64,000 bases of DNA. It comes from Gracilibacillus dipsosauri (lineage in GTDB: Bacteria > Bacillota > Bacilli > Bacillales > Amphibacillaceae). Every line of letters starts with the position of its first letter. Positions within the stretch are counted from its first letter, which is position 1. Shown here piece by piece: positions 35,624 to 45,277 of the stretch. Position numbers and translations under genes: made by a program. The notes beneath the pieces were generated by a model that saw only the letters and a list, made by a program, of their open reading frames with translations, was not told where the DNA came from and did not search any database. The stretch lies in NCBI RefSeq assembly GCF_003176895.1, contig NZ_QGTD01000003.1, positions 27,793 through 91,792 on the forward strand. The letters run 5' to 3'.

Positions 35624-35736
35624 TCTTATCAAGAGAGGTGGAGGGACTGGCCCTTAGAAGCCTCGGCAACCATTAAGTGGTATTTACTTAATACAGGTGC
35701 CAATTCCATCTAAGCTATGCTTAGAAAGATAAGAGA
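35624..35736 (+). promoter_or_regulatory. SAM-I (S-box) riboswitch
   Basis: The P1 arms TCTTATC and GATAAGA enclose the S-box core: AAGAGAGGTGGAGGGACTGG, then CCC...GAAGCCTCGGCAACC, then AGGTGCCAATTCC. All conserved blocks are in order. A terminator follows at 35753, and AAAGATAAGAGAG can pair with CTCTCTATCTTTT as the antiterminator. High SAM should therefore switch off the downstream thiolase/acetoacetyl-CoA synthetase operon. Confidence 0.96.
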
Positions 35737-35752
35737 GCGGATCATGATGACC

Positions 35753-35787
35753 AAAGTCTCTCTATCTTTTATAGAGGGACTTTTTTT
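35753..35787 (+). terminator. Terminator of the SAM-I riboswitch
   Basis: AAAGTCTCTCTAT pairs with ATAGAGGGACTTT (one wobble) and is followed by a T-run. Its left arm also pairs with the 3' P1 strand as antiterminator. Confidence 0.92.
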
Positions 35788-35813
35788 ATTTCACTTAAAA
35801 GGAGTTAAAGACA

Positions 35814-36965
35814 ATGGGGACTATTCTTCTCGACGGAAACCGAACACCTTTTGGAAAATGGAAGGGTGGATTGGCAAACTATTCAGCAACAGAATTAGGA
35901 GCTTCTGCCTTACATGCCTTAATTCAAAAAAATACAGAAGCACACCATCCAGATGGCGTCATTCTAGCACAAGTAATCCAAGCAGGAGCGGGGCAGAATT
36001 CCGCAAGGCAGGTTGCTTATCAAGCTGGCATCGATATTTCGACTCCAGCTATTACCTTAAATAATGTCTGTTTGGGGGGGCTTGCTTCGATTGCAGATGC
36101 TTCCAGAAGAATTCTGTTAAATGAAGGAGATTATTATGTGGTAGGTGGATTTGATTCGATGACAAATGCTCCTCATACCATTCCCGTTAGACTCGGTACA
36201 GGAATTGGGAACACGGAGTTAACAGACAGCCTATTACATGACGGTTTATGGTGTGCGCTAAGTGATCAGTCGATGGGTGTATTAACAGAGAAGCACAATC
36301 AAATCTATCAAATTAACCGCCAAGAGCAAGATGAATATGCTTTTCTATCTCAACAAAGAGCAGCTAGAGCTCAAACAGACAAATTGTTTCAAGCAGAAAT
36401 TGCACCGATTGAGAATGTCTTAGCGAAAGATGAAGGCATCCGTGAGAATACTAGTCTTGAAAAGTTAGCGAGCCTCTCCCCTGCTTTTACGAAGAATGGA
36501 ACGATTACAGCAGGCAATGCCTCCCAAATGACAGATGGGGCAAGCTTTGGAATCATCACCTCGGAGCAAAAGGCAAAAGAACTAGGGCAACAGCCACTTG
36601 CTAAAGTCATGGATTGGACAGAAATAGCAGGGCCTGACACGAGCTTACAAACAAAGCCAGCAAAAGCAATTGAGCAATTGCTCCAAAAAAACGATCTAAC
36701 AATAGATGATATTGATTTGTTCGAAATCAATGAAGCATTTGCTAGTGTCGTGATTGCAAGCTGTCGTGAACTAAACATCGATTACAGTAAAGTGAATGTC
36801 AACGGTGGTGCTATCGCTATTGGACATCCACTAGGTGGCACTGGTCTTCGTCTCGTATTAACCCTTGCCCATGAATTAAAAAGACGTGGAGGTGGGCTTG
36901 GTATTGCTTCTCTTTGTGGTGGTGGCGGCCAAGGTGGCGCTATTTTAATAGAAGTATCCAATTAG
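35814..36965 (+). CDS. Thiolase (acetyl-CoA C-acetyltransferase type)
   Basis: Catalyses thiolytic cleavage or formation of acetoacetyl-CoA or a longer 3-ketoacyl-CoA. The 383-residue protein has the nucleophilic Cys86 (LNNVCLGGL), [20 protein letters not shown] with the catalytic histidine, and the C-terminal CGGGGQGGA cysteine. The Cys loop reads CLGGL rather than the common CGSGL. AAAAGGAG precedes the ATG. It is the first gene after the SAM-I riboswitch. Next to an acetoacetyl-CoA synthetase, cleavage of acetoacetyl-CoA to two acetyl-CoA is likely. Confidence 0.92.
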   Translation: MGTILLDGNRTPFGKWKGGLANYSATELGASALHALIQKNTEAHHPDGVILAQVIQAGAGQNSARQVAYQAGIDISTPAITLNNVCLGGLASIADASRRILLNEGDYYVVGGFDSMTNAPHTIPVRLGTGIGNTELTDSLLHDGLWCALSDQSMGVLTEKHNQIYQINRQEQDEYAFLSQQRAARAQTDKLFQAEIAPIENVLAKDEGIRENTSLEKLASLSPAFTKNGTITAGNASQMTDGASFGIITSEQKAKELGQQPLAKVMDWTEIAGPDTSLQTKPAKAIEQLLQKNDLTIDDIDLFEINEAFASVVIASCRELNIDYSKVNVNGGAIAIGHPLGGTGLRLVLTLAHELKRRGGGLGIASLCGGGGQGGAILIEVSN

Positions 36966-36980
36966 AAAGGAGATTTTTTC

Positions 36981-38921
36981 ATGAGTACCCGTTTGTTAAA
37001 TCAATCCCCTTATTTGTGGGAACCAACAGAAGAACAAATCCAAGCTTCACATATACAAGCATTTGCCAAATTTTGTGGGCAGTCTCTTTTTCCTTATGAT
37101 CGTTTCCATCGCTGGTCGATTTCCCATATCGGCGATTTTTGGTCCCATGTTTGGGATTATGCAAAAGTGATTGGAAATAAAGGAGAAACCATTTACACCC
37201 CTGCTGAGTCGATGGCAGACGCCACCTTCTTCTCAGAAGCGACACTTAACTTTACCGAAAATCTATTACGTGGACCGGATGAAAGAATAGCTGTTTATGA
37301 GGCAAATGAGACTGGTGTCACACGTTCTGTCACAATGGGAGAGCTACGAACACTCGTCGCGAAAGCACAGAGAGGTTTAATCGATTTAGGTGTTCAAAAA
37401 GGAGATCGTGTCGCAGGTGTAACGACAAATAACCTTGATGGATTAGTGGCTGTACTTGCGACAGTTTCCATTGGTGCAATCTGGACGTCTTGTTCTCCAG
37501 ACTTTGGTGTAAAAGGAATGGTGGACCGTATCGGACAAGTCAATCCGAAGCTTCTTATCACTGCCTTACATTATCAATATAAGCAAAAGTCTTATCAAAT
37601 TTCAGAAAAGATCACAGATGTTTGTAACCAAATGAAAAGTATTGAAAAAATCGTGACCATTACAGGAAAACTTAACACAGTATCAGCAGAAACTATTTCG
37701 TGGGATCAATTGCTCGATAATCGTGCTACTAAACCTAAATACGAGTCATTTCCTTTTGATCAACCACTTTATATTCTCTATACATCTGGAACAACAGGTT
37801 TACCAAAAGCCATTGTTCATTCAACAGGCGGAACGTTATTACAGCATGTAAAGGAGCATCAATTACACAGTGATCTTCAACCTAATGATGTCCTATTTTG
37901 GTATTCCAACACTGCATGGATGATGTATCCATGGCTTATTTCTGGCTTAGCAAGTGATGCATCCATTTTATTATATGATGGCTCACCGATCACCAAAGAA
38001 TCGCTCACCCATCTATGGGATATTGCCGAGGAAGTTGGATTAACTCATTTTGGCACAAGTCCTAAGTACTTAGATACCTTAATGCGTGCAGGTGTTCATC
38101 TTAAAGAAACCCATTCTTTACCCAGACTGAAAAGTATTCTTTCATGTGGTGCACCATTAGCAGCAGAGCAATATGATTGGATTTATGAAACGATCAAAGA
38201 CGATCTATACCTTGCTTCAATATCTGGTGGAACAGAAATTATGGGCTGCTTCGTGATGGGAACAATCGCTCACCCGATTAAACGTGGTGAAATTACTTGT
38301 AAAGCACTCGGGATGGCAGTAGATGTTTTAGATGAGCGTGGTGCCTCTGTCTTTGCACAAAAGGGAGATTTAGTTTGTACACAGCCTTTTCCAAGCAAGC
38401 CGCTCACCTTCTATGGAGAAAATGGTGATCAACGCTATCGTGACAATTATTTTTCCAAGCGTCCTGGAATTTGGACACACGGAGATTTTGCGGAACAAAC
38501 AATTGACCAAAGCTTTATTATTTATGGACGTGCAGATACGACCTTAAATCCTGGCGGTGTTCGGATAGGTACAGCAGAAATTTACAGAATTATCGAACAA
38601 ATCGAACAAATTAAAGATTCCATCGTGTTTGGATTACCTTGTGAAAATGATGAGGAAATTGTCCTATGTATCGTAGCGGATGAATTAACGAAGGAATTCG
38701 CGCAAGAAATACGCCAGCAAATTCGTTCAAAGGCCTCCCCAAGACACGTACCGAAGCGAATTTTTCTAGTAGATGAAATTCCCTACACAATTAACGGAAA
38801 GAAAGTAGAAGGTGCTGCCAAAACAGAATCGATTGGACAAGAAGTAAAAAATAAAGCATCACTAAGCAACCCGCATAGTTTACGACACTTTACGAGATTA
38901 ACGGAAAAGGAGTGCTTCTAA
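36981..38921 (+). CDS. Acetoacetate-CoA ligase (acetoacetyl-CoA synthetase)
   Basis: Cytosolic AMP-forming ligase that activates acetoacetate. At 646 residues it is full length, with the acetyl-CoA-synthetase-type N-terminal region (about 35-95), the P-loop YTSGTTGLPKAIVHS, the acetoacetyl-CoA-synthetase-like NTAWMMYPWLISGLA, the A5 motif SGGTEIMG, GRADTTLNPGGVRIG and the catalytic lysine in INGKKVEG. The family signature separates it from acetyl-CoA synthetase. It begins 15 bases after the thiolase gene and its stop overlaps the next start (TAATG). Related short-chain keto acids cannot be excluded as substrates. Confidence 0.92.
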   Translation: MSTRLLNQSPYLWEPTEEQIQASHIQAFAKFCGQSLFPYDRFHRWSISHIGDFWSHVWDYAKVIGNKGETIYTPAESMADATFFSEATLNFTENLLRGPDERIAVYEANETGVTRSVTMGELRTLVAKAQRGLIDLGVQKGDRVAGVTTNNLDGLVAVLATVSIGAIWTSCSPDFGVKGMVDRIGQVNPKLLITALHYQYKQKSYQISEKITDVCNQMKSIEKIVTITGKLNTVSAETISWDQLLDNRATKPKYESFPFDQPLYILYTSGTTGLPKAIVHSTGGTLLQHVKEHQLHSDLQPNDVLFWYSNTAWMMYPWLISGLASDASILLYDGSPITKESLTHLWDIAEEVGLTHFGTSPKYLDTLMRAGVHLKETHSLPRLKSILSCGAPLAAEQYDWIYETIKDDLYLASISGGTEIMGCFVMGTIAHPIKRGEITCKALGMAVDVLDERGASVFAQKGDLVCTQPFPSKPLTFYGENGDQRYRDNYFSKRPGIWTHGDFAEQTIDQSFIIYGRADTTLNPGGVRIGTAEIYRIIEQIEQIKDSIVFGLPCENDEEIVLCIVADELTKEFAQEIRQQIRSKASPRHVPKRIFLVDEIPYTINGKKVEGAAKTESIGQEVKNKASLSNPHSLRHFTRLTEKECF

Positions 38922-40081
38922 TGACGAAAAGACCAAAAGGTGCAATCATCGGTGTCGGCGAATTAAAGCCTACGAGATACTCTGAAGGAAAAACAACCCT
39001 TAGTCTCCTAACAGAAGCAGCTCTATTAGCAATAAAGGATGCTGGTATTTCGAAGGAGGATATTGACGGATTACTCGTTGGACCACAGGTTGGCGAAACA
39101 CCTCAGCATGTACCAGCAACAGTCTCAGAATATATTGGGCTAGAACCAACGATGTCCAATACGGTGGATCTAGGTGGGGCAACAGGTGCTGGAATGGTAT
39201 GGCGTGCTGCTGCAGCAATTGAAGCAGGAATGTGTGAAACCGTCCTTTGTGTGCTAGCTAACAAAAATGAAAAAGGTGAAGCATTGCGCTCCCCTAACAG
39301 AAATCCCATTCGAGAATTTGATGTTCCTTTTGGTGCATCAGGAGCTAATACCTCCTATGCCTTACTAAAGCGCCAGCACATGGAGGTTTATGGCTCGAAA
39401 CAAGAGGATTTTGCCCAAATTGCCTATTGGGCAAGAAAAAACGCACAGCTTAACCCCAACGCCATTTTTTACGGAAAGCCATTGGAGGTAGAGGATATTT
39501 TAAATTCTCCTATTATCTCGGACCCTCTCCATTTATTGGAAATCGTCATGCCTGTGGCAGGTGGTGCTGCTGTGATTGTTACCTCTGAGGAAAAAGCAAA
39601 AAAAGCAAAAAATAAACCTGTTTATCTAAAAGGTGCAGGAGAAAAAATTACACATCGAGCGGTGAGTCAGGCTCCAGCAATTGATGCTTTGCCGTTTGGT
39701 TACTGCATTCCACATGCATTAAAACAAGCAGAAATAGCGATCTCGGACATCGACCTTTTATCCTTATATGACTGCTACACAAGCGTTGTTGCGGTGACAT
39801 TAGAAAGTACGGGGCTGTGTAAGCCAGGGGAATTCGGTGATTTTGTCCAAAAGCATAGCTTCGGTCATGATGGAGATTATCCTTTGAATACACACGGTGG
39901 TCAGCTCGGATTCGGACAAGCCGATTTAGCCGGAGGAATGTCTCATGTGATTGAAGCAGTTATTCAGCTTCGTGGTGAGGCAGCAAACAGGCAAATCGCT
40001 CATGCAAAAAGGGCACTCGTAACAGGAAATGGAGCAACATTAAGTGAAACAACGGCACTAGTGTTAGGAGGAGAACAATGA
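38921..40081 (+). CDS. Thiolase-fold (SCP-x-like) protein without the usual nucleophilic cysteine
   Basis: The 386-residue protein has the thiolase fold of the SCP-x/Ltp2 group (IIGVGELKPTRYSEG, ISKEDIDGLLVGP). Where a true thiolase has its nucleophilic Cys it reads DLGGATGAGMV, and the GHPxGxTG histidine loop is replaced by GGQLGFGQADLAGG. A Cys-dependent Claisen reaction is therefore unlikely. It is paired with a DUF35 protein (ATGA overlap), as in Ltp2-ChsH2 type retro-aldolases and archaeal thiolase complexes. I chose the ATG at 38921 with AAAGGAG 8 bases upstream. Function inferred only. Confidence 0.85.
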   Translation: MTKRPKGAIIGVGELKPTRYSEGKTTLSLLTEAALLAIKDAGISKEDIDGLLVGPQVGETPQHVPATVSEYIGLEPTMSNTVDLGGATGAGMVWRAAAAIEAGMCETVLCVLANKNEKGEALRSPNRNPIREFDVPFGASGANTSYALLKRQHMEVYGSKQEDFAQIAYWARKNAQLNPNAIFYGKPLEVEDILNSPIISDPLHLLEIVMPVAGGAAVIVTSEEKAKKAKNKPVYLKGAGEKITHRAVSQAPAIDALPFGYCIPHALKQAEIAISDIDLLSLYDCYTSVVAVTLESTGLCKPGEFGDFVQKHSFGHDGDYPLNTHGGQLGFGQADLAGGMSHVIEAVIQLRGEAANRQIAHAKRALVTGNGATLSETTALVLGGEQ

Positions 40082-40497
40082 GTTCAGCACCAAATATATC
40101 ATTACCAAAGCCTACGATTACCCCAATCAGTCAGCCTTTTTGGGATAATCTGAAGCAAAAGAAGCTAAGCCTTCAAGTGTGTCAGTCATGCGATAAGTGG
40201 ATTTTTTACCCGCGTCACCATTGTCCATACTGCTTTGGGACTTCGCTTGTTTGGCGTGAAGCCTCAGGAAAAGCAAAAATCAAATCATGGAGTGTCGTAC
40301 AACGAGCAGGACACCCTGCATGGCAGGAGAGAACCCCCTATGTAGTGGGAGTTGTCGCGCTAGAAGAAGGACCATCAATGCTAACTCATTTATGGGTAGA
40401 CCAAAAGGATTTAGCATACCAAAAGGAAGTAGAGATTTCCTATGAAGAGATCAACCAACACGTATTACCATTTTTTAAGCCTCGCTCAATCGAATAG
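40078..40497 (+). CDS. DUF35 / OB-fold Zn-ribbon acyl-CoA-associated protein
   Basis: Partner subunit of 139 residues with an N-terminal rubredoxin-like zinc ribbon (CQSCDKWIFYPRHHCPYC, two CxxC pairs at about 33-51) and a C-terminal OB fold (SWSVVQRAGHPAWQ, YVVGVVALEEG). DUF35 proteins bind acyl-CoA and scaffold thiolase-fold enzymes. Its ATG overlaps the stop of the thiolase-like gene, which supports a physical complex. Confidence 0.9.
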   Translation: MSSAPNISLPKPTITPISQPFWDNLKQKKLSLQVCQSCDKWIFYPRHHCPYCFGTSLVWREASGKAKIKSWSVVQRAGHPAWQERTPYVVGVVALEEGPSMLTHLWVDQKDLAYQKEVEISYEEINQHVLPFFKPRSIE

Positions 40498-40512
40498 AAA
40501 GGAGGAAACCAA

Positions 40513-40605
40513 TTGATTTTAACATACTTTATTTTCGTTGCTGGATTTTGGATTCTTGGATTAATTTTATGGAAGATTATTTATTCAAAGAAGGGAGAAC
40601 AATAG
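40513..40605 (+). CDS. 30-residue single-helix membrane protein, likely symporter accessory peptide
   Basis: Too short for routine gene calling. From a TTG at 40513 (GGAGG 8 bases upstream) it reads MILTYFIFVAGFWILGL, then a Trp-containing helix end and the basic tail YSKKGEQ, stopping 3 bases before the ATG of the symporter gene. One helix with a cytosolic positive tail is the layout of small accessory subunits found before some sodium:solute symporters. Strong ribosome site, tight spacing and orientation support a real gene. Confidence 0.75.
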   Translation: MILTYFIFVAGFWILGLILWKIIYSKKGEQ

Positions 40606-40608
40606 ATT

Positions 40609-42108
40609 ATGCTTGCAAGCTCTAGTTTATTACTTTGGACTGTTATTATTTTATTAGTTGTTTATTTTGGTGTAGTTACATGGATTGGAAAAAGAGGTAG
40701 TGCTCATAGTAAATCAATGAATGGATTTGCAACAGCCAGAGGAAAGGTGAATCCTTGGCTTGTAGGGGCTAGTTTTGCCGCATCCTATTCTAGTGCAAAT
40801 TTATTCATTGGTGTACCAGGCTTAGCTTATCAATATGGTACATCTGTGCTTTGGTATACACTTGGATGCTTCGGTGTTTCATGGGTGGCCCTATTGTTAT
40901 TCACGAAGACCTTTTGGCGCTATGGCAAGAAATTCGGTCGAGTATCCACACTGCCTGAATGGCTCGGGAAACGATATAACTCGAGAGCACTACAAGTGCT
41001 TGTTACGATTTTAATCCTGTTTAATGTCTATTATATTGTAGGACAAAATGTCGGACTTGCTACCATCTTTGAAACAGTGATCGGCATTCCCTACTTCTGG
41101 GGAATTATTATAGGGGTAACGATTACGATTCTTTATATCGGTCTTGGTGGGGCTTATGCTCAAATGATTACAGATGGTATTCAAGGAATTTTAATGGCGA
41201 TTACTTCCATTCTAATCGTTATCTCCCTGTTTTGGACTATAGGGGGAGGCCTTGGTGTATTTGGCAAATTAACGGATGGGCTGAATGCCATCGATCCGAA
41301 TTTAACTGGTGCTGTTGGTGCAGATGGTCCTTACAATAGTGTGCTGGCCATCATGGCTGTTCAATTTTTACTATTTAGTTTTATTTTAATGCCACACTTA
41401 TTAAACAAGGTGCTATCGATCGAGACAGAGGAGGAATTAGCTCCATTTACCCTATCTGCTGGTTTAGTGTTATGTGTTATTTCCACACTTATGGTCATTG
41501 GCGGGCTTGCAGCAAGAGTATTATTTCCCAACTTGGAAAGTGTCGATGCAGCCATCCCAGTCTATGTACTAGAATCATTCCCTAGTATTATTGCAGCAAT
41601 TATGATCGTTGGGATTATATCGGCTATACTTTCTAGTACGGATAGTCTTTATTTAGGGGTGACGACTAGTATTGGGAATGACTTTTACCGTGTGCTAGCA
41701 CCAATTCTTTCATCGAAAAAAATAGCTGAAAAGGAATTAGAAAGAAAATCACTAAATGTCGCGAAGGGATCCCTTATCTTTGTTGGGCTACTCTCCTTAT
41801 ATTTTTCCTTGGAGCGCCCAGATTCTCTATCCTTTCTAATACAGTTTAGTTTCTCAGCGATCATCTCTGGTATCATTGCACCAATCACCTTGGGCTACTT
41901 TTGGAAAAAGGCGAATAACTATGGAGCGATTGCTGCTCTCATTACTGGGGCCAGCTTATATGTTATCTTCACATCCTATGAAATCATTGGCAACATCTAT
42001 CTAGCGATGTTCTTCAGTTCTGTAGCAGCCTTTGCTGTAATGGGAATCATTAGTGGATTAACGGCAAACGAAAGCCATGAGGATCTCGTCTTAAAAAAGA
42101 CAATTTAA
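40609..42108 (+). CDS. Sodium:solute symporter (SSS family)
   Basis: Sodium-coupled uptake carrier of 499 residues with about thirteen hydrophobic helices. SSS landmarks are GASFAASYSSANLFIGVPGLAYQYG, the SSS signature region LGGAYAQMITDGIQGILM, and the sodium-site stretch ISAILSSTDSLYL. It is the last gene of the SAM-I operon; acetoacetate, 3-hydroxybutyrate or another short-chain acid is a reasonable cargo given the ligase and thiolase, but the family also carries amino acids and sugars. The terminator follows directly. Confidence 0.92.
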   Translation: MLASSSLLLWTVIILLVVYFGVVTWIGKRGSAHSKSMNGFATARGKVNPWLVGASFAASYSSANLFIGVPGLAYQYGTSVLWYTLGCFGVSWVALLLFTKTFWRYGKKFGRVSTLPEWLGKRYNSRALQVLVTILILFNVYYIVGQNVGLATIFETVIGIPYFWGIIIGVTITILYIGLGGAYAQMITDGIQGILMAITSILIVISLFWTIGGGLGVFGKLTDGLNAIDPNLTGAVGADGPYNSVLAIMAVQFLLFSFILMPHLLNKVLSIETEEELAPFTLSAGLVLCVISTLMVIGGLAARVLFPNLESVDAAIPVYVLESFPSIIAAIMIVGIISAILSSTDSLYLGVTTSIGNDFYRVLAPILSSKKIAEKELERKSLNVAKGSLIFVGLLSLYFSLERPDSLSFLIQFSFSAIISGIIAPITLGYFWKKANNYGAIAALITGASLYVIFTSYEIIGNIYLAMFFSSVAAFAVMGIISGLTANESHEDLVLKKTI

Positions 42109-42123
42109 TATATGCCCTAAGCG

Positions 42124-42157
42124 AAAAGAGTCGATTTATTCTTCGACTCTTTTTTTG
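42124..42157. terminator. Bidirectional terminator between symporter and LacI genes
   Basis: AAGAGTCGA pairs with TCGACTCTT across a short loop, with a T-run on the plus strand and A residues before the stem, between two convergent genes. Confidence 0.9.
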
Positions 42158-42161
42158 CGTC

Positions 42162-43252
<1,091 letters not shown>

Positions 43253-43429
43253 CTTTGATAACTTACTTACCTATTAGAAGTTAACGAGAGGAATAGATGA
43301 CTTTTGGATCAGTTGATAGATTTGTAACAATATAGTGAGACTTCCATCAGTATAGATTTCTCCTCCTACCACCGATGGCTCGCATCTGTCAGCCTTTGTA
43401 TAACTTATCAATCTTATATGACTAATGAT

Positions 43430-43465
43430 AGAAAATCCCCACTATCCTTTACTAGCATAGTGGGG
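43430..43465 (-). terminator. Terminator of the sugar ABC operon
   Basis: CCCCACTAT and ATAGTGGGG form a perfect 9-bp stem; a short T-rich run follows on the minus strand, 20 bases after the last permease gene. Confidence 0.75.
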
Positions 43466-43486
43466 CTAACCTAGAGCATATAGTAT

Positions 43487-44365
43487 CTAACCTTTTATAC
43501 CTGTAAGTGTTACACCTTCGATAATATGTCGTTGTGCAAAGAGGTAAACGATAATAACTGGCACTACCGATATCGTTGCTCCTGCCATCATATAGGACCA
43601 ATTTGTAACATATAAACCTTTGAAATTGTTAAGCAATAATGGAACGGTGAAATTTTCCGGTGTGGACAAATAGATTAATGCGTCAATGAAATTGTTATAT
43701 GTCCCCATAAAGATAAAGATACCGACTGCAGCTAATGCAGGACGTATCAGCGGCAAGATCACACTCCAATAGATGCGAAATGGATTGGCACCATCCATCA
43801 CTGCTGCTTCCTCTAACTCCTTCGGTATCCCTCTGATAAACTGGCGTAATAAAAAGACCGCAAAAGCATTGAATAATGCTCCAGGCACAATGAGCGTTAA
43901 ATGAGTATCTAGCCAATTAATCTTATCCATAATTAAATATAAAGGAATCATCGTTACCTGTTTTGGAATCATCATAGTTGCTAGGAACAGGATGAACAAT
44001 AAGCCAGAACCGCGAAAACGGAGCTTCGCAAATGCATAGGCAGCCATAGACCCTGTAAAAAGCTGGGCGACCACGACAACTACCGTAATGTAAAAGCTGT
44101 TCCAATAAGCTCTTCCAAATGGCATGGCCGTAAAAGAATCAACATAGTTTGACCAAACGATTGGGTCTGGTATCCAAACAGGTGGTACGGCGAATATTTG
44201 AGACATGTCCTTCAATGAACTACTAATCGTCCATAAAAAAGGAAAAACCATAATTATCGCGCCAATTGTTAAGGCAATGTGTAACAGAATTCTAGATGGT
44301 GCGATTTTTTTCTTTGTCTTCGCCACTGGTATCACTTGATTGATGGATTGTGTATTAGTCTTCAT
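43487..44365 (-). CDS. Carbohydrate ABC transporter permease (MalG/CUT1 type)
   Basis: Inner-membrane permease of 292 residues with six helices. The EAA loop reads EELEEAAVMDGANPFRIYWSVILPLIRPA, and the C-terminus EGVTLTGIKG is typical of MalG-like CUT1 permeases. I chose the ATG at 44365 with GGTGG 7 bases upstream over a TTG-like extension to 44401. It overlaps the MalF-type gene by 11 bases. No ATPase is encoded here; such systems often share an MsmX-type ATPase encoded elsewhere. Confidence 0.92.
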   Translation of the reverse strand: MKTNTQSINQVIPVAKTKKKIAPSRILLHIALTIGAIIMVFPFLWTISSSLKDMSQIFAVPPVWIPDPIVWSNYVDSFTAMPFGRAYWNSFYITVVVVVAQLFTGSMAAYAFAKLRFRGSGLLFILFLATMMIPKQVTMIPLYLIMDKINWLDTHLTLIVPGALFNAFAVFLLRQFIRGIPKELEEAAVMDGANPFRIYWSVILPLIRPALAAVGIFIFMGTYNNFIDALIYLSTPENFTVPLLLNNFKGLYVTNWSYMMAGATISVVPVIIVYLFAQRHIIEGVTLTGIKG

Positions 44366-45224
44366 AATGGACCCACCTTTTTTGAAGCTTGAATTGAACA
44401 AGAGTAAAGATAAGGATTACTACGAACAGTATCATCGCTGCTGCAGAGCTTTCGCCAAAACGAAAATCTACAAAAGCATTATCATAAATGTGAAATACCA
44501 TCGTATAACTCGCCTTACCTGGACCTCCATTTGTCATAACAAAGGCTTGATCAAACACTTGGAAAGAACCGATAATTGCCATGATCGTGACAAAAAAAGT
44601 AGTCGGTGACAGCATTGGGAGAGTAATCTTAAGAAATTGCTGAAATTTAGAGGCTCCGTCGATCTCCGCAGCCTCATAATAAGATTTGGAAATCCCTTGA
44701 AGTCCTGCTAGAAAAATCACCATATTATAGCCAAGCTGCCACCAAATACTTAAAATGGCAATGGAAATCATGACAAGATTCGTATTAGTTAACCAGTCAG
44801 GGCCATTAATACCGATCATGGCTAAAACTTGATTAAGAATCCCCAGGTCTCCATTTAAAATCCACATCCAAATAACCCCAATCGAAACAGAGCTTGTCAC
44901 AACTGGCATGAAATAAAACAAGCGATAGATCTCTTTTCCTTTAATTTTGTTCAGAGCAATCGCAAGTAGCATAGACAATAGAATTCCAAATGGTACAGTA
45001 AGAACGGTATATAATATCGTGTTATAGGTTGCCGTCCAAAAATCTGCATTCGTAAATTGATAGATAAAGTTATCAAGTCCTACAAATGACCTCTCCCCAA
45101 AACCATCCCATTTCATAAAACTTAAAACCAATGCAGAAACGAGTGGAATAACTGCAAAGAAAATTAAACCTATCAACTGTGGTGTTAAAAAAGCCAGCCC
45201 CCATAAGGCATTATTTTTTCGCAT
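44355..45224 (-). CDS. Carbohydrate ABC transporter permease (MalF/CUT1 type)
   Basis: Six-helix permease of 289 residues, partner of the downstream MalG-type protein. It has the EAA motif YYEAAEIDGASKFQQFLKITLPMLSPT and the segment FQVFDQAFVMTNGGPG. The ATG at 45224 follows AGAGGTGA by 5-6 bases, better than the GTG at 45233. The gap to the binding-protein gene is 53 bases. Likely cargo is an oligosaccharide of plant cell walls, by context only. Confidence 0.92.
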   Translation of the reverse strand: MRKNNALWGLAFLTPQLIGLIFFAVIPLVSALVLSFMKWDGFGERSFVGLDNFIYQFTNADFWTATYNTILYTVLTVPFGILLSMLLAIALNKIKGKEIYRLFYFMPVVTSSVSIGVIWMWILNGDLGILNQVLAMIGINGPDWLTNTNLVMISIAILSIWWQLGYNMVIFLAGLQGISKSYYEAAEIDGASKFQQFLKITLPMLSPTTFFVTIMAIIGSFQVFDQAFVMTNGGPGKASYTMVFHIYDNAFVDFRFGESSAAAMILFVVILIFTLVQFKLQKRWVHYED

Positions 45225-45277
45225 GTTGCTCACCTCTTTTAAATTATATGGAAGGAGGAGCAGGACACCCTACTCCA

